The position numbers were made by a program, and so were the translations under genes. Shown here one piece after another: positions 6,478 to 15,381 of a stretch of DNA of 15,750 nt. How positions within the stretch are numbered: position 1 is the stretch's first letter; every line of letters starts with the position of its first letter. Source of the stretch: Prevotellaceae bacterium (GTDB taxonomy: Bacteria > Bacteroidota > Bacteroidia > Bacteroidales > Bacteroidaceae); assembly GCA_030523505.1 (NCBI GenBank), contig JAUNIK010000012.1:1-15750 (forward strand). The letters are read 5' to 3'. The notes beneath the pieces are model-generated. The model ran no database searches. It had not been told where the DNA came from and worked only from the letters and a program-made list of their open reading frames with translations.

Positions 6478-7752
6478 ATGCGAATACTGATAGTCAACAC
6501 GAGCGAGCACACGGGTGGTGCAGCGGTGGCTTCCAACCGATTGGTGGCGGCTCTGAATAATAACGGCGAGAAGGCTAAGATGCTTGTACGCGACAAGAGC
6601 ACTGACAGCATCACTGTGGTGGCTCTGCCTGGCGGATGGCGCCAGCGATGGCATTTCCTTTGGGAGAGGTTGCGCGTATTCCTTGCCTTGCACCTTAATA
6701 AGACTCACCTATGGGAGATTGACATTGCCAATGCGGGCACGGATATCACACGACTGCCGGAATTCCAGGAAGCCGATGTGATTCACCTCTCGTGGGTAAA
6801 TCAAGGTATGCTCTCGTTGAGGGTTATCGACAAAATCGTGAAGAGCGGAAAACCGGTGGTGTGGACTATGCACGACCTGTGGCCTGCAACGGCTATCTGT
6901 CATTATGCTAACGGTTGCAACAAATTCCAGACAGAATGTCAGTACTGCCCGCTCCTACCGGGAGGCGGTGGTAAACGCGATATGGCAAACAAAGTTTGGA
7001 ACAGCAAGAAGCGCATTTACAAGACAAGCAATATCCATTTCGTGACTTGTAGCCGATGGCTTGAGAAACAGGCAAAGAACAGTGCGTTACTTCGTGGACT
7101 TTCTGTGACAAGCATTCCTAATCCTATCGACACTAATGTGTTCAATCCGCAGGATCGCAAAAAGGCTAAGCGGGCATTGGGACTGCCTGAGGATAAGAAT
7201 GTTATATTGTTTGTGGCACAGAAGGTAACCGACAAGCGTAAGGGTGCCGCCTATCTTGTGGAAGCACTGAACCGACTGAAACAGGAGAATGCCACATTGG
7301 CAGAGAACACCGTGGTGGCTTTGCTGGGTGGGCATGGCGAAGAACTGGCGGAGCAGATTGCATTGCAGTGTTTCCCATTGGGATATGTCTCGGGCGATAA
7401 GAATCTCGCCGCAATCTATAATGCTGCCGACTTGTTCGTACTGCCTTCGATGGAGGACAACCTGCCAAACACACTGATGGAAGCCCTGGCTTGCGGAGTG
7501 CCTTGTGTGGGATTCCATGTTGGAGGTATTCCAGAGATGATAGACCACAAGGTGAATGGATATGTGGCGAAGGCTGGCGATGCTGGCGATCTGGAAGAGG
7601 GAATAGAATGGGTACTTGCCGAAGCCGACAGGGAGGCATTGCTCCACGGATGTCTTACCAAAGTGAACAAATGCTACTCACAGCGTAGCGTGGCTATGAA
7701 ATATGTGGAGGTTTATGCTAACGCTCTTGCACAGAAAGGATACGGAATATGA
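6478..7752 (+). CDS. Glycosyltransferase family 4 protein
   Basis: A 424-residue GT-B fold glycosyltransferase, expected to transfer a sugar from a nucleotide-sugar donor onto a growing surface glycan at the cytoplasmic membrane. The N-terminal domain starts MRILIVNTSEHTGGAAVASNRL, the glycine-containing acceptor-side loop typical of GT4. WTMHDLWPATAICHY (near residue 122) and the cysteine cluster CNKFQTECQYCP (about 148-159) recall WcaC-like enzymes of colanic-acid and capsule clusters. The donor-binding domain has PNPIDTNVF, and the motif around Glu326 to Glu335 (EDNLPNTLMEALACGVP) supplies the conserved acidic pair. It overlaps the next gene by 4 nt (ATGA), so they are an operon. The exact donor and acceptor cannot be read from sequence. 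No flippase, polymerase or other capsule gene is adjacent. Confidence 0.88.
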   Translation: MRILIVNTSEHTGGAAVASNRLVAALNNNGEKAKMLVRDKSTDSITVVALPGGWRQRWHFLWERLRVFLALHLNKTHLWEIDIANAGTDITRLPEFQEADVIHLSWVNQGMLSLRVIDKIVKSGKPVVWTMHDLWPATAICHYANGCNKFQTECQYCPLLPGGGGKRDMANKVWNSKKRIYKTSNIHFVTCSRWLEKQAKNSALLRGLSVTSIPNPIDTNVFNPQDRKKAKRALGLPEDKNVILFVAQKVTDKRKGAAYLVEALNRLKQENATLAENTVVALLGGHGEELAEQIALQCFPLGYVSGDKNLAAIYNAADLFVLPSMEDNLPNTLMEALACGVPCVGFHVGGIPEMIDHKVNGYVAKAGDAGDLEEGIEWVLAEADREALLHGCLTKVNKCYSQRSVAMKYVEVYANALAQKGYGI

Positions 7753-8516
7753 TTTCAATAACTGTCATCACTTGCACATATAACGCCTCATCAACAATCG
7801 AGCGCACTCTGCACAGCGTTCTCTCACAGGACTACGACCGTGTGGAGCATCTTATTGTCGATGGTAAGTCTAAGGACAACACTTGCGAAATTATTGAACG
7901 ATACATCGAGGAGTCGAACGCGATGAACAACGGGCATTCCATACATTTCATCTCGGAACCCGACAAGGGGTTGTATGACGCAATGAACAAAGCGTTGCTG
8001 ATGGCGAAGGGCGATTATCTGGTGTTTATCAATGCCGGCGACACCTTCCCTTCATCGCAGACTCTGCAACAAGTGGCGGCTTCTGTGGGCGAAGACGAAC
8101 TATTGCCGGGAGTGATTTATGGTGATACAGACATAGTGGATGAGAACGGAAATTTCCTGCGTCACCGCCATCATTCGGCACCGGAAAAACTGTCATGGAA
8201 GAGTTTCAAAAACGGTATGTTGGTGTGCCACCAAGCGTTCTACGCACTGACTTCCCTCGCGCGCGCAATACCTTATAATATAATATATCGTTATTCTGCT
8301 GATGTGGATTGGTGTATCCGAGTGATGAAAGAGGCTACCTCGGAGGGTCGCCCGTTGAGGAACACCCATCAGGTGGTGGCGCATTTTCTCGACGGAGGAA
8401 TGACGACCGAATATCATCGTGCATCACTGAAAGAGCGCTTCAAGGTGATGTGCCAGCATTACGGCCTCATCACAACAATTTTCCAGCATATCAAGTTCGC
8501 TATCAGAAAAATATAA
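7749..8516 (+). CDS. Glycosyltransferase family 2 protein (WcaE-like)
   Basis: A 255-residue GT-A fold glycosyltransferase. It begins with the standard GT2 motif ITVITCTYNASSTIERTL. The donor-binding acidic residues are in IVDGKSKDNT (Asp38) and the DxD-like NAGDTF (Asp98). The segment SEPDKGLYDAMNKAL (about 69-83) is typical of the WcaE/WbbD-like branch, which acts on O-antigen and exopolysaccharide. There is no membrane segment; it should work on the cytoplasmic face. Translation is probably coupled to the GT4 gene through the ATGA overlap at 7749-7752. The gene ends only a few bases before the second MITE-like element, which may therefore form the 3' end of its mRNA. Confidence 0.88.
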   Translation: MISITVITCTYNASSTIERTLHSVLSQDYDRVEHLIVDGKSKDNTCEIIERYIEESNAMNNGHSIHFISEPDKGLYDAMNKALLMAKGDYLVFINAGDTFPSSQTLQQVAASVGEDELLPGVIYGDTDIVDENGNFLRHRHHSAPEKLSWKSFKNGMLVCHQAFYALTSLARAIPYNIIYRYSADVDWCIRVMKEATSEGRPLRNTHQVVAHFLDGGMTTEYHRASLKERFKVMCQHYGLITTIFQHIKFAIRKI

Positions 8517-8523
8517 TGGTAAC

Positions 8524-8677
8524 GATATACCTTTTGGCACAGAGCTGTTTTTTACCACGAATTACGCGAATTACACTAATTTTATTTTTCTAATATTATT
8601 CTGTATGTTTTCGTCTAATTATATTTCGTGTAATTCGCGTAATTCGCGGTAAAAATATTTATGCCTAATTGTATATC
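8524..8677 (-). mobile_element. MITE-like inverted-repeat element, copy 2 (154 bp, inverted)
   Basis: The outer ends are the same as in the element at 331-604, read on the other strand: 8521-8541 equals 587-607 and 8661-8678 equals 330-347, both without mismatch. Inside is a different long inverted repeat, 8551-8576 with 8627-8652, with one mismatch. Its arms are built from 9-nt units (GAATTACGC, GAATTACAC), where copy 1 has 8-nt AGAATT units. The loop is about 50 nt and very AT-rich. It begins 7 nt after the GT2 stop codon. The RNA hairpin would be very stable and could protect or end transcripts on either strand. Confidence 0.7.
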
Positions 8678-8712
8678 ACTTCCAATATAATTCATAGACC
8701 ACATATCATACA

Positions 8713-8746
8713 AAAAGCACTGACTTCCGATGAAATCAGTGCTTTT
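8713..8746. terminator. Bidirectional intrinsic terminator between the GT2 and M23 genes
   Basis: A perfect 11-bp stem AAAAGCACTGA / TCAGTGCTTTT (8713-8723 with 8736-8746) has a 12-nt loop. On the minus strand TTTTTG completes the U-run, ending the peptidase transcript. On the plus strand TTTTATATTTTT follows, ending the glycosyltransferase transcript. The two flanking operons converge here. Confidence 0.85.
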
Positions 8747-8771
8747 ATATTTTTGATGCTTTCTTAATGCC

Positions 8772-9746
8772 TTATGAATAGCGGAGGATATTTCCTGGAC
8801 GGATCTTCGACTTCTTCGACAGGCGGTTGAGCTTGCAGAGCTTGTCAACAGATACTCCGTGCTTCTTTGCGATAGAATACAATGTCTCGCCCTTCTTAAC
8901 CTTGTGGTAAGCCTTGTTCTCAGCAGGTTCGGCTGGTGTTGGATCCTCAACCATTCCACCTGTGGTATCTTCCTGATAGTTAGAGCCTCGTACATCGGCA
9001 ACAGTGTAACCGCCACCACCTACAACACCACGAAGACGAGTTGCCTCACGCGACTCCTGCTCGTATGTGCGCTTGTTGTAAACATAGTAGTCGCCAGTGA
9101 CATCCTGATTGCGGAAGTCGAACATCAACGCCGGGTTGAGGGCGATACCGCAGAGACGAGTCTCGAAGTGGAGATGCGAACCAGTGCTTCGACCAGTGTT
9201 ACCACCAAGACCGATAACATCACCAGCCTTTACATTCTGGTTTTCTACAACAAGTTGCTTTGACAAGTGACCGTAGATAGTCTCGAGTCCGTTAGGGTGA
9301 CGAATCACGATATACTTTCCGTAGCCCTTACGAGCACCCTGATTCTTTACTACTCGAACCTTTCCACTGAATGCCGCACGGATGGTGTCACCAACATAAA
9401 CCTTGATGTCGAGACCTCTGTGGGCGCGTCCCCAACGTGCACCGAAGTTACTTGTTACGGCACGGCTCACTGTTGGCATGCAGAAATTGCGAAGATCGAT
9501 TTTATATGTATCAGGAATAGGCACTGCACGGTTGGCAAAAATGTTGTCCCATTCCTCATAGAGCTCATACGATGGGTTCTCCTCCATTTCGCGCTCGATG
9601 ATACGAGCCAGGGCAAGTGTGTCAACGGCTTTCACCTTACGGTCGATAGGTGCCTGACTTGCCATGAAGTCCTGCGCCATAACCACCTGGGAGGAGACAA
9701 TGAACAACGCTATAAAGGAGAATATTTTTAATATAGGATTAGTCAT
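8772..9746 (-). CDS. Secreted M23 (LytM) peptidase with C-terminal LysM domain
   Basis: A 324-residue exported protein related to NlpD/LytM, expected to cleave peptidoglycan cross-links or activate amidases in the periplasm. A signal peptide covers about residues 1-24 (ILKIFSFIALFIVSSQVVMAQ). The M23 domain (about 95-205) has an intact zinc site, H109 and D113 in HRGLDIK and H193 in HLHF, with the other catalytic histidines at 160 and 191. It is therefore probably an active enzyme, unlike the degenerate EnvC/NlpD activators. A linker rich in Pro, Glu and Gly leads to one LysM peptidoglycan-binding domain (about 280-323, KVKKGETLYSIAKKHGVS). The frame extends 21 codons upstream to a TTG at 9809. 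The ATG at 9746 is preferred because it directly precedes the signal peptide and the -7 promoter box lies inside the extension. Confidence 0.92.
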   Translation of the reverse strand: MTNPILKIFSFIALFIVSSQVVMAQDFMASQAPIDRKVKAVDTLALARIIEREMEENPSYELYEEWDNIFANRAVPIPDTYKIDLRNFCMPTVSRAVTSNFGARWGRAHRGLDIKVYVGDTIRAAFSGKVRVVKNQGARKGYGKYIVIRHPNGLETIYGHLSKQLVVENQNVKAGDVIGLGGNTGRSTGSHLHFETRLCGIALNPALMFDFRNQDVTGDYYVYNKRTYEQESREATRLRGVVGGGGYTVADVRGSNYQEDTTGGMVEDPTPAEPAENKAYHKVKKGETLYSIAKKHGVSVDKLCKLNRLSKKSKIRPGNILRYS

Positions 9747-9797
9747 AATATACTTTTTCTTTTCATGTGACGTAAAGGCATTATGCCCATACTTTTG

Positions 9798-9805
9798 CAA
9801 AGATA
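9798..9805 (-). promoter_or_regulatory. -7 box of the M23 peptidase promoter
   Basis: TATCTTTG on the minus strand is a full match to TAnnTTTG. No clear TTTG is found 19-21 nt upstream. A start near 9794 would give a leader of about 48 nt and places the promoter downstream of the alternative TTG start at 9809, arguing against that start. Confidence 0.55.
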
Positions 9806-9875
9806 GCAAAAATATCCCAAAGATTTTGCGATTTTGTAATAAAATCTTCTTTTTTTAACATTTTTACGGGTATTT

Positions 9876-9907
9876 TTTGGAAAAATGACGGAATTTCGTT
9901 AATTTCG
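9876..9907 (+). promoter_or_regulatory. Promoter of recG
   Basis: TTTG (9876-9879) is followed after 20 nt by TAATTTCG (9900-9907), one base off TAnnTTTG. The start would be near 9911, giving a very short leader before the ATG at 9927. It is divergent from the M23 gene promoter. Confidence 0.5.
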
Positions 9908-9926
9908 CAGAAAAGAAATTTCAGCA

Positions 9927-12035
9927 ATGGCATACAACGATTTACTTGGTCAAGACATAAAATATTTGTCGGGGGTGGGTCCTAAACGACGTGAAATATT
10001 GGGCAGGGAGCTCAATATCCAGACTTGGCGCGACTTGCTGGAATACTATCCCTACAAATATGTTGACCGTAGCAAGATATACCGTATCGACGAACTCGAC
10101 GGTAGTATGCCGTTCGTTCAGATAAAGGGTCGAATCCTCAGTTTCGAGGAGTTCTCCATGGGACCACGCAAAAAGCGCGTAGTGGCTCATTTCAGCGATG
10201 GTCACGGTGTTGTGGACCTCGTGTGGTGGCAGGGCACGCAGTATGTGTACAAGTCATATAAGGTGCAAGTGGAGTATGTTGTTTTCGGCAAACCAACGAT
10301 TTTCGGGGGTAGGTATCAGTTCACCCACCCGGAGATAGAAAAGGCCGAGGATGTGACTCTATCGGCACGCCGGATGCAGCCTTATTATATCACTACCGAC
10401 CGAATGAAGAAGTCGGGATTGCTATCGCGCCAGATGGAGAAGATAACACAGACGCTGGTGGAAAAAATCGAACAAGCGGGATTGCCGGAGACTCTCCCGC
10501 CATTTATCACCGGTCCGTTGCATCTCATCTCGCGTACCGAGGCTTGCAAACTGATTCATTACCCTCAGAATGTGTATGATGTGCAGCGAGCACAGCAGAG
10601 ATTGAAGTTCGAGGAATTGTTCTATGTTCAGTTGAACATCCTTCGCTATGCCGCCGAGCATCGTCGCAAATATGCTGGATATATCCTCGACAAGGTTGGC
10701 GATCCGTTTAACGATTTTTACAAAAACAATCTGCCATTCCCTCTCACCAATGCCCAGAAACGTGTCATCCGTGAGGTGCGAGAGGATATGCGCTCGGGCA
10801 AACAGATGAACCGTCTGCTTCAGGGTGATGTGGGTTCTGGAAAGACTCTCGTGGCTCTGATGACAATGCTTCTTGCCATCGGTAATGGCTTTCAGGCGTG
10901 TATCATGGCTCCGACGGAAATCCTTGCGGAACAGCATCTCATAACAATCCGCGAGTTCCTGAAAGGCATGGATCTCCGTGTGGAACTGCTCACTGGAACT
11001 GTTAAAGGAAAGAAGCGCGAGGCAATATTGCAGGACCTTGCTTCGGGCGAGATTGATATCCTTGTGGGCACCCACGCTGTGATTGAAGACCCTGTGGAGT
11101 TCCGCCGACTGGGACTGGCGGTTATCGATGAGCAGCACCGTTTCGGTGTGGCGCAGAGAGCAAAACTGTGGACCAAGAGCGAGAAACCACCGCATGTGCT
11201 TGTGATGACTGCCACTCCTATTCCTCGCACACTGGCTATGACAATCTATGGCGATCTCGATGTGAGTATCATCGACGAGTTGCCTCCTGGCCGCAAACCG
11301 GTGCATACCATCCATAAATACGACACTCAGATGGGGTCGCTCTATCAGGGTATCCGTCAGCAGATAGCGCAAGGCAGACAGGTGTATATCGTGTATCCGC
11401 TCATCAAGGAGAGTGAGAAAATCGACCTGAAAGACCTTGAGGAAGGCTACAATCACTTGCAGGAGGTGTTCCCGGATATGAGGATGAGCAAGGTGCACGG
11501 TCAGATGAAACCGAAGGAGAAGGACGAGGAGATGAAGAAGTTTGCTGCCGGCGAGACACAGATTCTCGTGGCGACAACGGTTATCGAGGTGGGTGTGAAT
11601 GTGCCTAACGCCTCGGTGATGGTCATCCTCGACGCCCAGCGCTTCGGACTGTCACAGTTGCATCAGTTGCGCGGCCGTGTGGGTCGTGGAGCCGACCAGA
11701 GTTACTGTATCCTTGTCACTGGTACCGAACTGGCAAAGGAGACGCGTATGCGTATAGATATAATGTGTGAGACCAATGACGGATTCCAGATTGCGGAAGC
11801 CGACCTGAAACTGCGTGGCCCTGGCGACTTGGAAGGAACACAGCAGAGCGGTCTTGCCTTTGATTTGAAGATTGCCGATATAGCCCGCGACGGACAGTTG
11901 GTGCAGTTAGCCCGCGATGAGGCACAGAAAATTATCGATGTTGACCCCGAGTGCAACAAGCCCGAATATGCAATGCTCTGGAACCGCCTGCGCGAACTCC
12001 GCAAGACCAACATCAACTGGGCCGCAATAAGCTAG
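9927..12035 (+). CDS. recG: ATP-dependent DNA helicase RecG
   Basis: A 702-residue full-length RecG, the helicase that remodels stalled replication forks and branch-migrates Holliday junctions. The N-terminus has LSGVGPKRREIL (helix-hairpin-like), then the wedge/OB domain (about residues 60-160) that splits the fork. The superfamily 2 motor follows: Walker A GDVGSGKT (about 300-307), DEQHRFG (motif II, about 401-407), TATPIPRTLAMT (motif III), and the second RecA-like domain with VATTVIEVGVNVP and QLRGRVGRG (motif VI, about 580-588). The C-terminal region has FQIAEADLKLRGPGDLEGTQQSG, typical of RecG. Nothing is missing. It has its own promoter and stands alone; the next gene converges on it. 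Confidence 0.97.
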   Translation: MAYNDLLGQDIKYLSGVGPKRREILGRELNIQTWRDLLEYYPYKYVDRSKIYRIDELDGSMPFVQIKGRILSFEEFSMGPRKKRVVAHFSDGHGVVDLVWWQGTQYVYKSYKVQVEYVVFGKPTIFGGRYQFTHPEIEKAEDVTLSARRMQPYYITTDRMKKSGLLSRQMEKITQTLVEKIEQAGLPETLPPFITGPLHLISRTEACKLIHYPQNVYDVQRAQQRLKFEELFYVQLNILRYAAEHRRKYAGYILDKVGDPFNDFYKNNLPFPLTNAQKRVIREVREDMRSGKQMNRLLQGDVGSGKTLVALMTMLLAIGNGFQACIMAPTEILAEQHLITIREFLKGMDLRVELLTGTVKGKKREAILQDLASGEIDILVGTHAVIEDPVEFRRLGLAVIDEQHRFGVAQRAKLWTKSEKPPHVLVMTATPIPRTLAMTIYGDLDVSIIDELPPGRKPVHTIHKYDTQMGSLYQGIRQQIAQGRQVYIVYPLIKESEKIDLKDLEEGYNHLQEVFPDMRMSKVHGQMKPKEKDEEMKKFAAGETQILVATTVIEVGVNVPNASVMVILDAQRFGLSQLHQLRGRVGRGADQSYCILVTGTELAKETRMRIDIMCETNDGFQIAEADLKLRGPGDLEGTQQSGLAFDLKIADIARDGQLVQLARDEAQKIIDVDPECNKPEYAMLWNRLRELRKTNINWAAIS

Positions 12036-12100
12036 TCTTTCAGCCCCACGGAATGCAATTGATTAATATTATTTACATTATGGTAGTAAAAATATTAAAC

Positions 12101-12136
12101 AACAAGGGGTATCCGCAGTACGGACACCCCCTCGTT
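12101..12136 (-). terminator. Hairpin terminator between recG and araB
   Basis: A stem joins AACAAGGGGTATCCG (12101-12115) to 12121-12136 around the loop CAGTA, with one A-C mismatch and a bulged C. On the minus strand TTTAATATTTTTA follows, a loose U-rich tract suited to ending the araA-araB transcript. On the plus strand the sequence after it is not T-rich, so recG termination there is less certain. Confidence 0.6.
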
Positions 12137-12154
12137 ATCATTTGTCAAAGCTGA

Positions 12155-13744
12155 TTATTTCTTGTTGGCAATGGCTGATTTCTCTATTGCCAAGGCTGAC
12201 TTGTAGTTCTCGATGTAAGCATCAAAACCTGCAACATCCTCGGCGGTAGGAACAATCTCCACACCCTCGTTGCCAGCGAACACAACCTCATCGAGATAGT
12301 CAGGAAGGGCAAGGCCACGCTCATTATTCACAGCAAATGCTGCCAACAGGGCAATACCCCATGCGCCACCTTCACCGGCAGTCTCCATGACAGAGATTGG
12401 CGAATTCAACGCAGCAGCAAGCACTCGCTGACCAACACCCTTGGTCTTGAACAAACCACCATGACCGGTGATTCTGTCCACCTTGACTTGCTCCTCATTG
12501 AAAAGCACATCATTACCAATCTTCAGCACTGCCACCGATCCATAGAGATGGGCACGCATGAAGTTAGCAAGGTTGAAACTGTCGTTGGCAGAACGAACAA
12601 ACAGTGGGCGACCTTCGGCACAGCCTGTCACTGGTTCACCAGAGATATAGTTGAACGAAACCAATCCGCCACAGTCGGCATCGCCAGTGAGGGCATTGTT
12701 GTAGAGTTTGCCGAACACCTCGTTCATATCTACCGGCACACCAAGGAGTTCCTGATACTGACGGAACAAACCAACCCATGCATTGAGGTCGGAAGTACAG
12801 TTGTTGCAATGCACCATCGCCACAAGACTGCCATCAGGGGTTGTCACCATGTCGATCATCTCGTTAGGCTTCGAGAGGTTCTTCTCGAGCACAATCATCG
12901 AGAACGACGATGTTCCAGCCGACACATTTCCAGTGCGCTGCTTCACAGCATTGGTAGCCACCATACCCGTTCCGGCATCACCCTCAGGAGGACAGACAGG
13001 GATGCCAGCCTTCAGATGTCCCGAAGCATCGAGCAATCGAGCACCCTCCTCGGTGAGACGACCGGCATCCTCGCCAGCCACGAGCACTTTTGGAAGGATT
13101 GCTTCGAGAGTCCAGCCGAAGCCCTTTGGTGCCACGAGGGCATTGAACTTCTCAACCATCGTTGCATCATAGTTCTTTGTCTCAGGATCAACAGGGATCA
13201 TACCCGAAGCATCACCCACGCCGAGCACCTTCTCGCCAGTGAGTTGCCAGTGGATATATCCCGCGAGGGTTGTGAGGAAGTCGATGTCCTTCACATGCTC
13301 CTCGCCATTGAGGATTGCCTGATAGATATGCGAGATGCTCCAACGAAGTGGGATGTTATAGTTGAAGAGTTCCGACAATTCTGCTGCCGCCTTGCCAGTG
13401 TTGGTGTTACGCCAAGTGCGGAAAGGCACAAGCATCTCATTACCCTTGAAAGGCAGATAGCCATGCATCATTGCCGAAACGCCGATGGCAGCGAGGTTCT
13501 CGATTTCTACTCCATACTGTGCCATCACATCCTTGCGGAGGTCGGCATAACACTCGTGAAGACCGTTCCAGATGGCCTCAACGCTATATGTCCAGAGTCC
13601 GTCAACGAGCTGGTTTTCCCATTCGTGACTGCCCTGTGCTATTGGTCGGTTTTCATCATCGATGAGCACCGCCTTGATACGGGTAGAGCCAAACTCAATA
13701 CCGAGAATGGCCTTGCCCGAAGTGATTATTTCACGTGAATTCAT
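12155..13744 (-). CDS. araB: FGGY-family kinase, probable L-ribulokinase
   Basis: A 529-residue sugar kinase that should phosphorylate L-ribulose to L-ribulose-5-phosphate in L-arabinose catabolism. The N-terminal FGGY domain opens with [15 protein letters not shown] (phosphate loop) and contains MMHGYLPF. The catalytic base is most likely Asp256 in [21 protein letters not shown] and, in the C-terminal domain, [22 protein letters not shown] are ATP-site motifs. The protein is shorter than enteric AraB (about 566). It resembles the Bacteroides type that is often annotated as xylulokinase, so L-xylulose or D-xylulose remain possible from sequence alone. The araA gene 7 nt upstream on the same strand makes L-ribulokinase the best reading. 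No araD is in the window. Confidence 0.85.
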   Translation of the reverse strand: MNSREIITSGKAILGIEFGSTRIKAVLIDDENRPIAQGSHEWENQLVDGLWTYSVEAIWNGLHECYADLRKDVMAQYGVEIENLAAIGVSAMMHGYLPFKGNEMLVPFRTWRNTNTGKAAAELSELFNYNIPLRWSISHIYQAILNGEEHVKDIDFLTTLAGYIHWQLTGEKVLGVGDASGMIPVDPETKNYDATMVEKFNALVAPKGFGWTLEAILPKVLVAGEDAGRLTEEGARLLDASGHLKAGIPVCPPEGDAGTGMVATNAVKQRTGNVSAGTSSFSMIVLEKNLSKPNEMIDMVTTPDGSLVAMVHCNNCTSDLNAWVGLFRQYQELLGVPVDMNEVFGKLYNNALTGDADCGGLVSFNYISGEPVTGCAEGRPLFVRSANDSFNLANFMRAHLYGSVAVLKIGNDVLFNEEQVKVDRITGHGGLFKTKGVGQRVLAAALNSPISVMETAGEGGAWGIALLAAFAVNNERGLALPDYLDEVVFAGNEGVEIVPTAEDVAGFDAYIENYKSALAIEKSAIANKK

Positions 13745-13751
13745 AGGTCTT

Positions 13752-15284
13752 TTACTTTAGGGATTTGTTGAGCATATAGTACACCTCATTCATGCGGAGT
13801 TCCTTCTTGAAGCCCTCGATGGTGGTGTTCTTGTCGATGTTGATGAACTCGATGCCGGTCATTTCTGCGAAGTCTGCCCAGTACTCGGCAGTGATGTCGT
13901 AAGAGAAAGCACTGTGATGGGTACCTCCGGCGAGGATCCATGCACCAGCACCCACCTCGAACGATGGCTGTGGAACCCACAGAGCCGAAGCAACAGGGAG
14001 TTTTGGCATTGGGTTTGGCTCAATGCAGTCCACCTCAGAAGCAATAAGGCGGAAACGGTTGCCGAGGTCAACGATTGTTGCCTTGATACCGTAACCTGTC
14101 TTCGATGTGAATACGAGGCGTGCTGTCTGCTGCTTGCGGATACCGATACCGAGGAAGTGAACCTCGAGTTTTGGTTTGTCGGAAGCAATCATAGGACAGA
14201 TCTCGAGCATGTGGCTCTGGAGCGACGATGTGCAGTCTTCTGCGAAGTTCAATGTATAGTCCTCAAGGAACGAGCAACCCTTTGCCAAGCCCTGGTTCAT
14301 AATCCAGAGTGTGCGATACAGGCACGCTGTCTTCCAGTCGCCTTCAGCACCGAAACCGATACCTTCTGCCATGAGTCGCTGGCAAGCAAGACCAGGAATC
14401 TGGTCGAAGCCGAGGAAGTCAGGAGCATCGATATCAGCACCACCAAGGTCGTCGAAGTTTGTTGTGAATGCTGTTGCACCCTCATCAGCGAGGACACGAC
14501 GGAGGGCAATCTCTGCCTTTGCCGAGTTACGAACCTTCTCCCAGTATACCTCTTCACCCGACTCGTCAATCTTGATAGTATAGAGCTGCTTGTACTCCTC
14601 AACGAGGGCATCAACCTCTGCGTCGGTCACCTTTCTGTAATATTCCATCAACGATGACACTGGGTAGTAGTCAACATGATAGCCGAGGCGCTGTTCGAAC
14701 TCAACACGGTCGCCATCGGTAACAGCCACATTGTTCATGTTCATACCGAACATCAGACAGCGACAGTTCTTTGCATCAGCAACACCAGCAGCCACACGAG
14801 CCCAAACGGCAATCTGACGCTGTGCCTCCTCGCTCTTCCAATAGCCTACTACTACTTTACGAGGTACGCGCATGCGTGTGCATATATGACCAAACTCGAT
14901 ATCTCCGTGAGCACTCTGGTTGAGGTTCATGAAGTCCATATCAATGGTATCCCAAGGAATCTGTGCATTATACTGGGTATGGAAATGGAGCAGAGGTTTC
15001 TGCAATGCCTGCAAGCCTTTGATCCACATCTTTGCTGGCGAGAAGGTGTGCATCCATGTGATGATACCCACACACTTTGCATCGCTGTTGGCAGCCTTCA
15101 TGATTTCCTCCACCTCACGCGAAGAGTTGGCTGTACCCTTATACACAACCTTCACAGGGATATTACCTGATGCGTTAAGACCTTCGACCATCTCCTTTGA
15201 GTGACCGTCAACCTGTACTACTGCATCTCCACCATAGAGCAACTGTGCACCAGTCACCCACCAAATTTCTAAGTTTTCAAACAT
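13752..15284 (-). CDS. araA: L-arabinose isomerase
   Basis: A 510-residue cytoplasmic, metal-dependent isomerase that converts L-arabinose to L-ribulose. The four catalytic/metal residues known from E. coli AraA (E306, E333, H350, H450) have counterparts with matching spacing: E314 in AEGDWKT, E341 in FLEDYT, H358 in SHMLEICP, and H456/H457 in GGTHHSAFS. Other family signatures are [21 protein letters not shown] and [11 protein letters not shown]. The frame continues 24 codons upstream to 15356, but that stretch translates an AT-rich repeat (NYKLSIFNYQLNFKI). The ATG at 15284, giving [14 protein letters not shown], is the true start by homology. Upstream, GACCTTTG (15354-15361, minus) is one base off TAnnTTTG and may be the promoter, although no -33 box is seen. 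It is the first gene of an araA-araB operon. Confidence 0.95.
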   Translation of the reverse strand: MFENLEIWWVTGAQLLYGGDAVVQVDGHSKEMVEGLNASGNIPVKVVYKGTANSSREVEEIMKAANSDAKCVGIITWMHTFSPAKMWIKGLQALQKPLLHFHTQYNAQIPWDTIDMDFMNLNQSAHGDIEFGHICTRMRVPRKVVVGYWKSEEAQRQIAVWARVAAGVADAKNCRCLMFGMNMNNVAVTDGDRVEFEQRLGYHVDYYPVSSLMEYYRKVTDAEVDALVEEYKQLYTIKIDESGEEVYWEKVRNSAKAEIALRRVLADEGATAFTTNFDDLGGADIDAPDFLGFDQIPGLACQRLMAEGIGFGAEGDWKTACLYRTLWIMNQGLAKGCSFLEDYTLNFAEDCTSSLQSHMLEICPMIASDKPKLEVHFLGIGIRKQQTARLVFTSKTGYGIKATIVDLGNRFRLIASEVDCIEPNPMPKLPVASALWVPQPSFEVGAGAWILAGGTHHSAFSYDITAEYWADFAEMTGIEFINIDKNTTIEGFKKELRMNEVYYMLNKSLK

Positions 15285-15285
15285 A

Positions 15286-15330
15286 ATTTTAAAATTTAAT
15301 TGATAATTGAAAATTGATAATTTATAATTA
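15286..15330. repeat. AT-rich quasi-repeat in the araA leader
   Basis: Short interleaved units of the type AATTGATAATTGAAAATTG recur (15298-15316), followed by ATAATTTATAATTA. Similar TTGATAATT strings occur at the far right edge (about 15741-15750). Such runs are common between Bacteroidetes genes and are untranslated here. No stable hairpin is evident. Confidence 0.4.
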
Positions 15331-15381
15331 CGATTCACTACGCAATCAATCGTCAAAGGTCACATTATCATTAGGTTAATA

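Noticed and set aside
9309..9315. GATATAC strings resembling the MITE-like ends, here and at 10076-10082
   Set aside because: They are inside the M23 peptidase and recG coding sequences and lack the adjoining GGCA half, so they are chance matches.
10422..11498. A 358-codon open frame on the minus strand opposite recG
   Set aside because: RecG motifs on the plus strand are complete and continuous; the antisense frame has His/Leu-rich, unstructured content typical of a shadow.
12461..13738. A 425-codon open frame on the plus strand opposite araB
   Set aside because: It lies antisense to a gene with complete FGGY motifs and its translation shows no recognisable domain; it is a shadow frame of a high-quality coding sequence.
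14448..14453. Apparent loss of a catalytic glutamate in AraA (Asp278-Asp279 in NFDDL)
   Set aside because: Checking the spacing showed that E. coli E306 corresponds to E314 in AEGDWKT, with E341 (27 later) and H358 (17 later) at the same distances; all metal and catalytic residues are present.
15285..15356. N-terminal extension of AraA to 15356
   Set aside because: The extra 24 residues are a translation of AT-rich repeat DNA, and AraA proteins start at the MFENLEIWW position.
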